This document shows, piece by piece, positions 6,185 to 13,861 of a DNA stretch of 13,861 bases. The stretch comes from Deltaproteobacteria bacterium. GTDB lineage: Bacteria > Desulfobacterota > Binatia > UBA9968. The number at the start of each line of letters is the position of its first letter. Position 1 is the stretch's first letter. The stretch lies in NCBI GenBank assembly GCA_005878685.1, contig VBLN01000074.1:1-13861 (forward strand). Reading direction: 5' to 3'. The translations under genes and the position numbers were made by a program. Below the pieces are notes generated by a model that saw only the letters and a program-made list of their open reading frames with translations, was not told the origin of the DNA and searched no databases.

Positions 6185-6958
6185 ATGGAAGACCTTTTCA
6201 AGCTGGCCGAAAGCAGCTACAAATCTCGTCTCATTGTCGGGACCGGAAAATACAAAGATTTCCGCGAGACCCAGAAGGCTATTGAGGCGTCGGGCGCAGA
6301 AATCGTCACCGTGGCCGTGCGCAGGGTTAACATCACAGACCCCAACAAAGATAATCTCCTCGACTACATCAATCCAAAAAAATATACCATCTTGCCCAAT
6401 ACCGCGGGCTGTTACGCCGCCGACGAAGCTGTCCGCACCTGCCGTCTCGCTCGCGAAGCCGGGGTTGGGAAGATGGTGAAACTGGAAGTCATTGGAGACG
6501 AGAGAACTCTCTTTCCCGATATCCCGGCTACGCTTGAAGCCGCAAGGATCCTTATTAGGGAAGGCTTCGTTGTCCTGCCCTACGTCAATGACGACCCGGT
6601 CACGGCAAAAAAACTCCAGGAGATGGGATGCGCCGCGGTGATGCCGTTAGCGGCACCCATCGGCTCCGGACTAGGAATCCGAAATCCCTATAACATTTGG
6701 ATTATTCTCGAGCAGGCCACAGTACCGGTGATTGTGGATGCGGGCGTGGGGACTGCTTCCGATGCCGCGATCGCCATGGAGATGGGCTGTGATGGAGTCC
6801 TGATGAATACAGCCATTGCCGGGGCCAAGGATCCGATTTTGATGGCGGAGGCGATGAAGCTCGCCGTCGAAGCGGGGAGGAAAGCTTTCCTGGCGGGCCG
6901 GGTTCCTAAAAAACTCTATGCGACCGCCTCCAGCCCACTCGAGGGTATCCTGGGCTGA
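6185..6958 (+). CDS. thiG: Thiazole synthase ThiG
   Basis: ThiG condenses deoxyxylulose phosphate, dehydroglycine and ThiS-bound sulfur to the thiazole phosphate of thiamine. The 257-residue length is typical. Visible family blocks are [13 protein letters not shown] (14-26), [11 protein letters not shown] (43-53), [16 protein letters not shown] (69-84), the segment with the Schiff-base lysine K99 in [50 protein letters not shown] and [14 protein letters not shown], which ends the phosphate-binding barrel. The start ATG lies 2 bp after the thiS stop. Its ribosome site, GGAGGAGGA at 6171-6179, is made of the three glycine codons that end thiS, so the two genes are closely coupled. No damage is seen. 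Confidence 0.97.
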   Translation: MEDLFKLAESSYKSRLIVGTGKYKDFRETQKAIEASGAEIVTVAVRRVNITDPNKDNLLDYINPKKYTILPNTAGCYAADEAVRTCRLAREAGVGKMVKLEVIGDERTLFPDIPATLEAARILIREGFVVLPYVNDDPVTAKKLQEMGCAAVMPLAAPIGSGLGIRNPYNIWIILEQATVPVIVDAGVGTASDAAIAMEMGCDGVLMNTAIAGAKDPILMAEAMKLAVEAGRKAFLAGRVPKKLYATASSPLEGILG

Positions 6959-6966
6959 GGTCTCCG

Positions 6967-7611
6967 TTGCGACCAAGCGCCCGTCATTTTGACCTATACC
7001 TCGTTACCGATCGCGCCCAAACCGGGGGAAGAGATCTTCTCTGGGTGCTTGAAAGAGCCTTGGAGGGTGGCGTGAGAGCCGTTCAGCTCAGGGAGAAGGA
7101 CCTCAGCGGCCGCGAGCTTTTTCATTTGGCTGAAAAGACCAAGAGGCTTTGCGATCGCTTTGGCGCGATCCTGTTTGTCAATGATCGCGTTGATGTTGCT
7201 CTTGGCGTCGATGCGCAGGGGGTTCAACTGGGGAGTGCTTCCATGCCGGTTGAGGCGGCTAGGCGGCTCCTGGGAGAAGAAAAACTGATAGGGGTTTCCA
7301 CACATTCGGTGCAAGAAGCCGAGGTTGCGCAGCGGGCCGGAGCCGACTTTATTCTTTTTGGCCCGGTCTATTTCACTCCGTTTAAGGCCGCATACGGCAA
7401 GCCTCAGGGTATCGCTCTCCTAAAAGAGGTGGTGGAAAAAATTTCTCTTCCTGTTTATGCTATCGGCGGCATCAAGGAGGAGAATGTGAGGGAGGTCAGA
7501 GCGACAAGAGCCAGAGGAGTTGCCCTGATTTCTGCTGTTCTGAACACGATGGAGCCAAGAGAGGCAGCCCGGGGGATTCTCACCGCTCTCCAAAAGGAAG
7601 TCGATGAATGA
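6967..7611 (+). CDS. thiE: Thiamine-phosphate synthase ThiE
   Basis: ThiE joins the pyrimidine pyrophosphate and the thiazole phosphate to give thiamine phosphate. The 214-residue product starts with TTG at 6967; a GAGG ribosome site (6957-6960) overlaps the thiG stop codon. Family blocks are HFDLYLVTDR (7-16), VRAVQLREKD (36-45), ILFVNDRVDVAL (68-79), GVSTHSVQEA (109-118), ADFILFGPVYFTPFKAAYGKP (126-146, with the pyrophosphate-binding turn) and VYAIGGI (163-169). The usual GVHLGQ block reads GVQLGS here, a small departure. It is the third gene of the riboswitch-controlled operon. Pyrimidine synthesis genes such as thiC and thiD are not in the window and must lie elsewhere if the pathway is complete. 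Confidence 0.95.
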   Translation: MRPSARHFDLYLVTDRAQTGGRDLLWVLERALEGGVRAVQLREKDLSGRELFHLAEKTKRLCDRFGAILFVNDRVDVALGVDAQGVQLGSASMPVEAARRLLGEEKLIGVSTHSVQEAEVAQRAGADFILFGPVYFTPFKAAYGKPQGIALLKEVVEKISLPVYAIGGIKEENVREVRATRARGVALISAVLNTMEPREAARGILTALQKEVDE

Positions 7612-7912
7612 AAGCGCGTCGCTGGCCTTAAGTTACCTTCGCGAGCACCTTCTGGGTAGTGTAGTCATCGCTGTCGCGGCAGGTTTCACAGCCAGTAAGA
7701 CCGTTGTGCTCGGCAAAAGGGGAAACGTTATTCTCTACGTCCTCGTGGGATTGATCGGTTCATTCATCGGGCAGTTCGCTATCTTTTATCTTGGTTTGAG
7801 AGAGACGCTGGACGAGTTGACTGACTTCTTCCGTCTCTTTTTCGATTTTCTTGCTGCTTATGTAGGCTCTTTTATTCTTGCAGCTCTGATCCACTTCGTT
7901 AAGCCTCAGTGA
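7604..7912 (+). CDS. Small three-helix membrane protein, GlsB/YeaQ-like
   Basis: The 102-residue product has hydrophobic segments at about 17-35, 43-65 and 78-99. The centre (GKRGNVILYVLVGLIGSFIGQF) resembles the glycine-rich helix pairs of the GlsB/YeaQ/YmgE transglycosylase-associated group, but the resemblance is loose and the name is tentative. The ATG overlaps the end of thiE by 8 bp and has AGGA (7595-7598) five bases before it, so it is co-translated with the thiamine operon. Its TGA ends one base before tRNA-Thr. The sequence does not show a thiamine link beyond position. A role in thiazole, pyrimidine or thiamine uptake is possible, but the protein is too short to be a standard transporter. 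Confidence 0.75.
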   Translation: MNESASLALSYLREHLLGSVVIAVAAGFTASKTVVLGKRGNVILYVLVGLIGSFIGQFAIFYLGLRETLDELTDFFRLFFDFLAAYVGSFILAALIHFVKPQ

Positions 7913-7988
<76 letters not shown>

Positions 7989-8005
7989 ATCCTTTCTCAT
8001 TAGCT

Positions 8006-8371
8006 TCAATATGAGTCGCCACCGTTATTGTTTCCCCAGTCGGCTGGCTGCTGAACGAGCTCGAATCTCAAGGGCTCGTCGATGCTTTTTCGGAAGCCAC
8101 GTATAACAGCCCTAACACTACCCTTCATGACCTCTATATATCTCACTTTCATCGGGTCAAAAGGATGGCCGCATGGGAAATATTTCTCGCCGATGGGTGT
8201 TAACGGCTCAAGCATGTGGCTGGAGTGTTGCCGGATAAACGTACGCCAGTCATCCATGGGGGACTCCCGTATTTCTCCTTCGACAACGATAAATGCAGGT
8301 GCCTTATCAAAGGGCGTAACATGATGAATCTCATTACAATCACGACACCAAATGTATTTTTGTTCAGACAT
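8006..8371 (-). CDS. Protein of unknown function with possible zinc-binding residues
   Basis: This 121-residue frame starts with ATG at 8371 and has no strong ribosome site. The N-terminus carries a CxxC pair (C9, C12 in WCRDCNEIHH) with H16 and H17, and a later CGH (C67, H69); these could hold one zinc ion. The middle (KAPAFIVVEGEIRESPMDDW, 23-42, and FIRQHSSHMLEPL) looks like a genuine folded protein with mixed strands and helices. There is no signal or membrane segment. It is convergent with tRNA-Thr, leaving a 17-bp gap. It lies between the tRNA and its duplicate, so it may be cargo of an inserted element. No function is proposed. Confidence 0.6.
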   Translation of the reverse strand: MSEQKYIWCRDCNEIHHVTPFDKAPAFIVVEGEIRESPMDDWRTFIRQHSSHMLEPLTPIGEKYFPCGHPFDPMKVRYIEVMKGSVRAVIRGFRKSIDEPLRFELVQQPADWGNNNGGDSY

Positions 8372-8778
8372 AGAGGAATAGATTCTTGGCTCAAGGATTG
8401 TGGCAAAGCCATCTAAGATTGTTAATAGTAGATTGATACTTGCCGACGAAGCAGAGCTGGCGATGTTGGCGGAGGAGGCTTGTCCCTGCCCTTATGCCGT
8501 TCAGGCAACCCTCAATCGCTGTCGAGAGAAGCGCTAGTTCGACGCCTTGAATAGCTATCCGAGCCCATAGAGTTGTCCCGGTAAAGAGCAGGGCTTCCAA
8601 GGATAAAATTTTAATCTCTATTGAACTCAACTCTTTCTCTCCTTGTTTGTTTTCTAGGAATAGCCTTGGCAAGCGCTGTGCCAATCCCCTTGGATTGACG
8701 ATGGTAAAGGTAATGCGCCGAACTAACAGAAGAATTTTTGCCGCTAGGTTTTTAGCTGACAAGAAACAGGGCGCAGAA

Positions 8779-8796
8779 CGTATCCTTTAGGATACG
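8779..8796. repeat. Perfect hairpin, 7-bp stem and 4-base loop
   Basis: CGTATCC and GGATACG flank the loop TTTA. There is no T-run directly after it on either strand, so it is not a standard terminator. Its role is unknown. Confidence 0.5.
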
Positions 8797-8891
8797 GCTA
8801 AGTGTAAAAAATTACTCGCTCGATTCGAAGAATCCGGTGTGCTTCCATACGACCTCCTGCGCTGTAATTAGCCTTTTCGTCATGGTTCCTT

Positions 8892-8938
8892 GTAATCGCG
8901 TTCGTACGCTGCCTCGATACCCGGCAGTGGCTCCAATC
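8892..8938 (+). pseudogene. Possible degenerate tRNA 3' half with encoded CCA
   Basis: This 47-base segment can be aligned to tRNA-Thr positions 7947-7991. It shares GTAATC at the anticodon-loop side, TCGA in the T loop, CCGGC, and an exact 12-base end GTGGCTCCAATC that covers the acceptor end, CCA and the first bases of the flank. The middle is diverged, so descent from tRNA-Thr, rather than from another tRNA, is not certain. Confidence 0.35.
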
Positions 8939-9249
8939 TTCATTTGTCGCTCTACGCTAAAGAAGTGATGTAGACCTACATCTGTCCACAAGCCAGATCC
9001 GCTCGACTTCCCGACCTAGAGCCGACTCCGGCATCTTTGCCTGGATCGGAAATCTGAAATATTGATGGGGTCGGAACCGCCTTCTTCCTTGGACGACAGC
9101 TTTTCAAAAAATGGGACAGAATATGACAGGAAGTCATTATTCCGTATGGCACAATTTCTGCGCTTCAGTCATGCCGATTGACAAGGAAGCAAAGCTCAGT
9201 GGTTGTCCCGAGGCCAAGATTTACTCCTAGACCCCGACATGTATAGGCA

Positions 9250-9396
9250 ATGTGGAAAACTGATATCTGCAAAAAGATCCTTCTGATGTGTATAGCAGCG
9301 GCGCTTTCGATTGTGGCTGTTCGGGCATGCGCGCTGCCACAGTTCGCTGTAGCCCAACGAGCGGTCGATCATCGCAGTCTGAGGACGGCTAGGTAG
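9250..9396 (+). pseudogene. Possible truncated gene with signal-peptide-like start
   Basis: A 48-codon frame starts ATG at 9250 with a lysine-containing N-terminus, a hydrophobic stretch (ILLMCIAAALSIVAV, 10-24) and a polar tail that ends at TAG (9394-9396), 6 bp before the tRNA-Thr duplicate. This is what a secreted-protein gene cut by an insertion would look like. There is no good ribosome site and no recognisable mature domain, so chance is a real alternative. Confidence 0.28.
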
Positions 9397-9402
9397 CATA
9401 CG

Positions 9403-9451
<49 letters not shown>

Positions 9452-9467
9452 GGGCGAATGATCGCCC
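9452..9467 (+). repeat. Perfect hairpin next to the tRNA duplicate
   Basis: GGGCGA and TCGCCC flank the loop ATGA, beginning at the base where identity to tRNA-Thr stops. A T-rich run begins only about 20 bases later (9487 onward), so it is at most a poor terminator. Confidence 0.5.
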
Positions 9468-9702
9468 CTCCGCCAAGCCGGGGTAATTTTTTCTCATTTT
9501 TCTTGGCCAGTCATTGAATAAGCCTGTAGGCAAAAAATGTCATCTGGACGTGGACTGGTGGGGATTCACGACATTTTTGGCGGGGCGCTATCATGCTCCG
9601 ACCAAGCTCAGGAGGCCAAAAACGCCTTAAGAAACAGCTGGTTTTTGTCTTTGGCAAGAAAAGTCAGAATCACTGGCACAGTTCGTGCTGCACACCCCCT
9701 CC

Positions 9703-9861
9703 ATGCAGCTAGTGTTTCATTCGAAGAGAATACTAAAGCCGGATGTAGCTCCACCCCGACAAAGCGAGTCTTTCGAAAAGCTAGGTCATGGGCTGATGAT
9801 GGGTGCGATCGGGTTTTGCTGTGTCGCTGGAGCAGTCGCGCTCGTGCTCTTCATCGTCTGA
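9703..9861 (+). CDS. Possible small single-helix membrane protein
   Basis: This 52-residue frame starts ATG at 9703 and ends with TGA at 9859-9861. The first half is polar and basic (SKRILKPDVAPPRQSESFEK); the last 22 residues are a clean hydrophobic helix (LMMGAIGFCCVAGAVALVLFIV). The frame is open further upstream to 9631, with a GTG at 9685. No ribosome site is seen. It competes with a longer overlapping frame (9537-9971) that looks less protein-like. This is a low-confidence call. Confidence 0.22.
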   Translation: MQLVFHSKRILKPDVAPPRQSESFEKLGHGLMMGAIGFCCVAGAVALVLFIV

Positions 9862-10008
9862 TAAGCCCTGTTGCAGACAGATCGAGTGCGGCGTCGAGCG
9901 AGCTGAGATTTGCGAATTTGAGCGATCGACTTGAGGCGGGAAAGACCCTCTTCTCACGCTCCGAATTATAAACCCCAATCTAAGTAACTTATTCCCTACA
10001 ATTCGGCC

Positions 10009-11313
10009 TCAGAGGTAGGCCAAAAAGCGTCCTGGGTTGAGGATGCCTTGAGGATCGAACTGATGTTTGATCTCGCGCATCAGGCTTAAGCTAGGAGGAG
10101 CCCCTCCCCAGACGTCAATACCCTCCTTTAGCCGATGGGGCGCTGCGGCTATCACCGCGTGGCCCTTATGGTTCTGCGCTAAAGCGGCAAGTCTCGGAAA
10201 CCATTCCATGCTCGCCGGATCGCCATCCAGTAACAGCCATAAGGTCCCCGTAGCGGGATGGACGATGTAGCGCGCATCTTTGTCGGAGCTGGAGCGCTCA
10301 ACGGTTGTCAGTAGTTCCGCCATTGCACTGGCCGAGATCGTGATGCGGTAGAGAACGCCGTCGCCATTCGTCCCAAAATTCCGCATCTCTTCCCAGAGGT
10401 TGTTGTGCGGTTCATTCCGCAGGACTTCACCAGTAAGCCCTACACCTCCTGCCATGCTCTGCAAATCCCGGAGATGTCGAGTGATAGCTTCCTCAAACCC
10501 CTCGATCCAAACTACAACAGCGGGTGTCGCGAGATTATGACCAAGCGGCTTGGCCGCGTCAGGACCGATTAGGGTTACTGCTGCAGGGAGTAGTGGCGAC
10601 GAAAAGATCTGGCCAACGAAACGAATGCACTGAGCCAACGAGCCTGACGCAAGGAACGAAGCCGCACTCTCCGGGCGCGGGGCCATTCTAAAGGTCACTT
10701 CGGTGATAATGCCGAGTGTCCCCAGGGAGCCGACAAAGAGTTTGCACAAGTCATAGCCAGCGACGTTTTTGACTACCTTGCCACCGGCCTTGACTTGTTC
10801 ACCGGTCGCAAGGACCATTTTCATCCCGATGACGAGATCGCGCACGCCACCGTATGCCATCCGCCGCGGGCCGTTGACATTGGCGGCGACGATCCCGCCG
10901 ATCGTCGCGCGCTCCGGATGGGGCGGGTCGACGGGTAAAAACTGGCGCCGCCGCCCTAATAATTGCTGGAAAGACGCAATGGTCATCCCCGCCTGAACGG
11001 TCGCCGTCAAGTTCGCGTCGTCGTGTTCGATGAGTTTATCCAACCGTTCGAGCCCGACCGCGACATCCACCCGGCTGGGAATATTTCCCAGCCTCATGGA
11101 CGTCCCACCGCCCCACGGGACCACCGCCGCGTCCGCTTCGGCGCAGACACGGAGAATCGATGCCACCTGCTCGGGCTGCGAGGGGAAACAAACGAGAGCC
11201 GCAATTTTTTCCTCTACCGCATAGGCGGCGAGTGAGGCTGGATTACTGACCAGCGATCCAGCGTCAAGCTCGTGTTCCAACTTGACGCTCAATGCTTCGC
11301 TGGAAAGCTTCAT
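10009..11313 (-). CDS. glcE: Glycolate oxidase FAD-binding subunit GlcE
   Basis: GlcE is the second FAD-domain subunit of the GlcDEF complex, which oxidises glycolate or related 2-hydroxyacids to 2-oxoacids and passes electrons to the membrane quinone pool. The FAD-binding PCMH domain covers about 37-210, with PSQPEQVASILRVCAEADAAV (44-64), VPWGGGTSMRLG (65-76), GGIVAANVNGPRRMAYGGVRD (139-159) and VVKNVAGYDLCKLFVGSLGTLG (180-201). The C-terminus FDPQGILNPGRF is the usual family end. At 434 residues it is longer than E. coli GlcE (350). Its ATG overlaps the glcF stop (11310-11313), so the two are translationally coupled. It is the last gene of the operon. A hairpin GGCCT/AGGCC (10005-10021) overlaps its stop codon but has no T-run. 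Confidence 0.92.
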   Translation of the reverse strand: MKLSSEALSVKLEHELDAGSLVSNPASLAAYAVEEKIAALVCFPSQPEQVASILRVCAEADAAVVPWGGGTSMRLGNIPSRVDVAVGLERLDKLIEHDDANLTATVQAGMTIASFQQLLGRRRQFLPVDPPHPERATIGGIVAANVNGPRRMAYGGVRDLVIGMKMVLATGEQVKAGGKVVKNVAGYDLCKLFVGSLGTLGIITEVTFRMAPRPESAASFLASGSLAQCIRFVGQIFSSPLLPAAVTLIGPDAAKPLGHNLATPAVVVWIEGFEEAITRHLRDLQSMAGGVGLTGEVLRNEPHNNLWEEMRNFGTNGDGVLYRITISASAMAELLTTVERSSSDKDARYIVHPATGTLWLLLDGDPASMEWFPRLAALAQNHKGHAVIAAAPHRLKEGIDVWGGAPPSLSLMREIKHQFDPQGILNPGRFLAYL

Positions 11314-12611
11314 CCCGATGAGGAGTCTTTATCGGCGCCGTAAGCTTGCTCGAGAAGATCCATCAGATGAAATACTTTGACGGGCGGGCCGTAGCGCTTG
11401 GCGCCGTAGCGGAGCTGAAGCATGCAGCCGGGATTGGGTGCGATGACCGCCTGTGCGCCGGTCTGCGCGATCGATTCCATTTTTTCCCGCAATAACTCCT
11501 GCGACATTTCCGGATGGGTGAGATTGTAAATCCCCGCGCTGCCGCAGCAGCGGTCGGAACCGTTCATTTCGGTGAATTTGAGTCCCGGAATAGCTTTCAA
11601 AAGCTCGCGCGGTTGGGCTCTAACTTTCTGCCCGTGCGCGAGGTGGCACGGATCCTGGTAAGTGACCGTCAGTTCGACTCGGTGTGGAGGAGTGACCGCA
11701 CCCAGTTCAGCCAGAAACTCGCTGATATCTTTGACCGATCGACTAAAGATCTGCGCTCTTTCGGCATAGGCCGGATCGTCACGCAGTAGATGGCCGTACT
11801 CCTTCATCGCGGCCCCGCAGCCGGCGGCATTGACGATGACGGCGTCCAAGTTCGCGCCGAGAAACGCGTCGATGTTTTGGCGCGCCATCCGCTTCGCCGC
11901 AGTGGTCTCGCCGTTGTGGACGTTGAGCGCGCCGCAGCAAACTTGCGACTGCGGCACGACCACGTCGCAGCCGTTTTGCCGCAGCACGCGCACGGTCGCG
12001 TCGTTGACTTCGGGAAAGAGGACGGTCATCACACAGCCGCTCAGTACGCCGACACGCGCCCGAGTCTTGCCGATCGCCGGCAGCACCTCGGTCGAACTCT
12101 TGAAAAACCGGCTCGGCACGGACGGCAGCATCGAATTCATTTCGCGCAACCTCGCTGGCAGGAGCTTTCGAACGACGCGGTCCAATCCGCTGCGCTGGTA
12201 AAATCTGAGGAGTCTTGCGAGCGTCCGCAGCCGTGCCGGATGCGGAAGCAGAGATGTGAAGGCGAAGTTTGCGGCGGCGCGGGCCAGCAGGGAACCGGAA
12301 GGGCCGAGCTGCTCGCGCGCGGCCTCGGCGATGCGACCGTAATGGACGCCTGATGGGCAGGCGCTCTCGCAGGCGCGGCACATCAAGCAGAGATTGAGAT
12401 GGCTCGCGAACCTTTCGTTGAGCTCGACGCGGCCCTCCGCGGCCGCCCGCACCAGATGGATTCGTCCACGGGGAGATTCGGATTCGATATGCAACACTCT
12501 GTAGGTCGGGCAGGCGTTCAGGCAGAGCCCGCAATGGACGCACTGATAGAGCTCGGGGATGTCGAGCTTAATTATTGGTTGACTGGTTGTACTGGTGTAC
12601 GGGTCACTCAT
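11310..12611 (-). CDS. glcF: Glycolate oxidase iron-sulfur subunit GlcF
   Basis: This 433-residue protein carries two 4Fe-4S motifs near the N-terminus, CVHCGLCLNACP (C24, C27, C30, C34) and CLMCRACESACP (C75, C78, C81, C85). Two cysteine-rich CCG domains of the heterodisulfide-reductase type follow: SGCVMTVLFPE with CCG at 225-227, and DPCHLAHGQK with CCG at 355-357. PNPGCMLQL (392-400) is a further family block. It relays electrons from the FAD subunits to the membrane. The ATG at 12611 lies 50 bp after the glcD stop and has no obvious ribosome site. The order here is glcD-glcF-glcE rather than the D-E-F order of E. coli. Lactate-utilisation LutA-type proteins also have CCG domains, but the flanking FAD genes favour GlcF. 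Confidence 0.93.
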   Translation of the reverse strand: MSDPYTSTTSQPIIKLDIPELYQCVHCGLCLNACPTYRVLHIESESPRGRIHLVRAAAEGRVELNERFASHLNLCLMCRACESACPSGVHYGRIAEAAREQLGPSGSLLARAAANFAFTSLLPHPARLRTLARLLRFYQRSGLDRVVRKLLPARLREMNSMLPSVPSRFFKSSTEVLPAIGKTRARVGVLSGCVMTVLFPEVNDATVRVLRQNGCDVVVPQSQVCCGALNVHNGETTAAKRMARQNIDAFLGANLDAVIVNAAGCGAAMKEYGHLLRDDPAYAERAQIFSRSVKDISEFLAELGAVTPPHRVELTVTYQDPCHLAHGQKVRAQPRELLKAIPGLKFTEMNGSDRCCGSAGIYNLTHPEMSQELLREKMESIAQTGAQAVIAPNPGCMLQLRYGAKRYGPPVKVFHLMDLLEQAYGADKDSSSG

Positions 12612-12661
12612 AAACTGCCGGTGTTATCGGTCGTCGCTAACCATTCGAACTAGTAACCATG

Positions 12662-13861
12662 TTAGATCCAGAGCCCTGCCGGGATATTGGCGGGCCCCCT
12701 GCGTATCTCGCCGCAGCCGACCGGTGTAGGAAACACTTTCATGGGATTGAACCGGCGGTCCGGATCAAAGGTCTTACGAACGCGGGTCATGGCCTCCAGA
12801 TCTTCTTGATTGAACAGCAATCCGATGTAGGCCTTTTTTTCCAGCCCGATGCCGTGCTCTCCGGTGATGCTCCCGCCGAGCTCTACGCAAGCGCGCAGGA
12901 TGGCGGCGCCGGCTTCGACGACACGGTCCAACTCGCCCGGCGTGCGCATGTCAAAGAGGATATTCGGATGGAGATTGCCGTCTCCGGCGTGGAAGACATT
13001 GGCGATCTTCAGATTGAATTGTTGGCTGATCTCCGCCACGCGCTTCATCATCTCCGGCAAGCTGCTGCGGGGCACGACACCATCCTGAACGTAGTAGTTA
13101 GGCGCCAACGCGCCCATGGCGCCGAACGCCCCTTTCCTGCCTTTCCATAGCAGCTGCCGTTCGGTCTCATCGCGCGCCACTCTGGCCTCTCGCGCCTCAT
13201 TTCGTTCGCAGATGCTCTGCACGAGATTCACCGAACGTTCGGTCTGTTCGCGGACCCCTTCAACCTCGACGATCAAAACGGCCTCGGCATCGCGCGGCAA
13301 ACCGACCGGCGAGCCCGTTTCCACCGCTTCGATCGTCGTGTGATCCATCATTTCCAGCGCTGTGGGAATGATCCCCGCCGCCGTGATATCGACGACAGTC
13401 TGGGTCGCTCGCTCCATCTGGTCAAAGATCGCGAGCAAGGTTCGCACCGACTCCCGCGTTGGCATGAGCCGCACGGCAACTTTGGTAGCTATCCCCATCG
13501 TGCCTTCGGAACCGACAAAAACGCCGCAGAGATCGTAGCCCGGCGTGTCCTGGACTTCCCCGCCGAGCCAGACGACTTGGCCGTCGTCCAGGACGACTTC
13601 GACGCCCAAAACATGGTTGGTCGTGACACCGTAAGCAAGCGTATGCGGTCCGCCTGAATTGTTCGCGACGTTGCCGCCAATGGAGCAGGCGGGCTGGCTG
13701 GTCGGATCGGGCGCGAAAAAAAGACCATGCTGCGCGACGGCTTTCGTGACATCCAGATTGATCACGCCCGGCTCGACGACGGCGATACGGTTTTGGACAT
13801 CGACCTTCAGAATGCGGTTCAATCGCGCCAGCGAAAGAAGGACGCCGCCTTCCGCAGGAAC
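12662..13861 (-). CDS. glcD: Glycolate oxidase FAD-linked subunit GlcD (partial, N-terminus outside window)
   Basis: The frame is open from the right edge (the first codon visible encodes V of VPAEGGVLLSLARLNRIL) to the stop at 12662, giving 399 residues. An in-frame TTG at 13822 is not the start, because family sequence continues upstream of it; roughly 100 residues lie outside. Seen are the FAD-binding block (PTSQPACSIGGNVANNSGGP, and AYGVTTNHVLGVEVVLDDG), VGSEGTMGIATKVAVRL, and the FAD-oxidase C-terminal domain with FHAGDGNLHPNILFD and GGSITGEHGIGLEKK, which hold the catalytic and metal-site histidines. The end reads FDPDRRFNPMKVFP. It is the main catalytic subunit of the GlcDEF complex and the first visible gene of the operon. 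D-lactate dehydrogenases share this fold; the glcF and glcE neighbours favour glycolate or a similar 2-hydroxyacid. Confidence 0.93.
   Translation of the reverse strand, partial: VPAEGGVLLSLARLNRILKVDVQNRIAVVEPGVINLDVTKAVAQHGLFFAPDPTSQPACSIGGNVANNSGGPHTLAYGVTTNHVLGVEVVLDDGQVVWLGGEVQDTPGYDLCGVFVGSEGTMGIATKVAVRLMPTRESVRTLLAIFDQMERATQTVVDITAAGIIPTALEMMDHTTIEAVETGSPVGLPRDAEAVLIVEVEGVREQTERSVNLVQSICERNEAREARVARDETERQLLWKGRKGAFGAMGALAPNYYVQDGVVPRSSLPEMMKRVAEISQQFNLKIANVFHAGDGNLHPNILFDMRTPGELDRVVEAGAAILRACVELGGSITGEHGIGLEKKAYIGLLFNQEDLEAMTRVRKTFDPDRRFNPMKVFPTPVGCGEIRRGPANIPAGLWI

Noticed and set aside
8391..8762. 123-residue minus-strand open frame
   Set aside because: It begins with TTG, has no ribosome site and no recognisable motif, and lies in apparently decayed DNA. 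It is probably chance.
9537..9971. 144-residue plus-strand open frame
   Set aside because: It has a composition heavy in Ser, Arg and Ala without domain pattern or ribosome site, and another frame over the same DNA (9703-9861) looks more protein-like.
10005..10021. Terminator of the glc operon
   Set aside because: The GGCCT/AGGCC hairpin overlaps the glcE stop codon but lacks a T-run on the transcribed side.
11779..12543. 254-residue minus-strand open frame inside glcF
   Set aside because: It is an arginine-rich shadow frame of a GC-rich gene whose own frame has clear iron-sulfur and CCG motifs.

Overview
The window is bacterial chromosomal DNA of moderate to slightly high GC: compact operons on both strands, one tRNA, and one gene-poor stretch of about 1.6 kb. 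Gene content includes a delta clamp-loader subunit with a large insertion, an unpaired NMT1/THI5-type substrate-binding protein, a fumarylacetoacetate-hydrolase-family enzyme, an AmmeMemoRadiSam B protein, a riboswitch-controlled thiSGE cluster and a glcDFE-ordered glycolate oxidase operon. Together these would fit an uncultivated, heterotrophic soil or sediment bacterium of the deltaproteobacterial/NC10/Rokubacteria type. That placement is inference from gene style only; no marker gene here fixes the phylum.

Left part (1-3649, minus strand). Reading in the direction of transcription, a substrate-binding protein (2681-3649) is followed by a small unknown gene (2361-2558), a 63-bp array of 7-bp repeats, holA (910-2283), a secreted phospholipase-D-fold nuclease (387-935) and a membrane-anchored protein with a probable OB-fold domain that runs off the left edge (1-390). 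The last three genes overlap one another.

Middle part (3771-7988, plus strand). A good sigma-70-type promoter drives the fumarylacetoacetate-hydrolase-family gene. A second, exactly inverted 4+4 heptamer array separates it from amrB. Then comes a TPP riboswitch with an intrinsic terminator as expression platform, then thiS, thiG and thiE (thiazole formation and coupling to thiamine phosphate), a small three-helix membrane protein overlapping thiE, and tRNA-Thr(CGT), which starts at the base after that gene's stop codon.

Gene-poor part (7989-10008). Apart from one unknown minus-strand gene (8006-8371) there is no convincing complete gene. It holds an exact 49-bp duplicate of the tRNA-Thr interior (9403-9451), a degenerate candidate for a second tRNA 3' half (8892-8938), a short open frame with a signal-peptide-like start that ends just before the tRNA duplicate, and several perfect short hairpins. 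The best reading is the scar of one or more past insertions at the tRNA gene; no integrase or transposase is visible.

Right part (10009-13861, minus strand). glcD (5' end outside the window), glcF and glcE form one operon for the FAD/iron-sulfur glycolate (D-2-hydroxyacid) dehydrogenase complex.

No clearly new defence or biosynthetic system is present. The points most worth a second look are the tRNA-Thr duplication and its surroundings, the two inverted heptamer arrays, the coupled nuclease/OB-fold pair, and the compact riboswitch-terminator-thiS arrangement.
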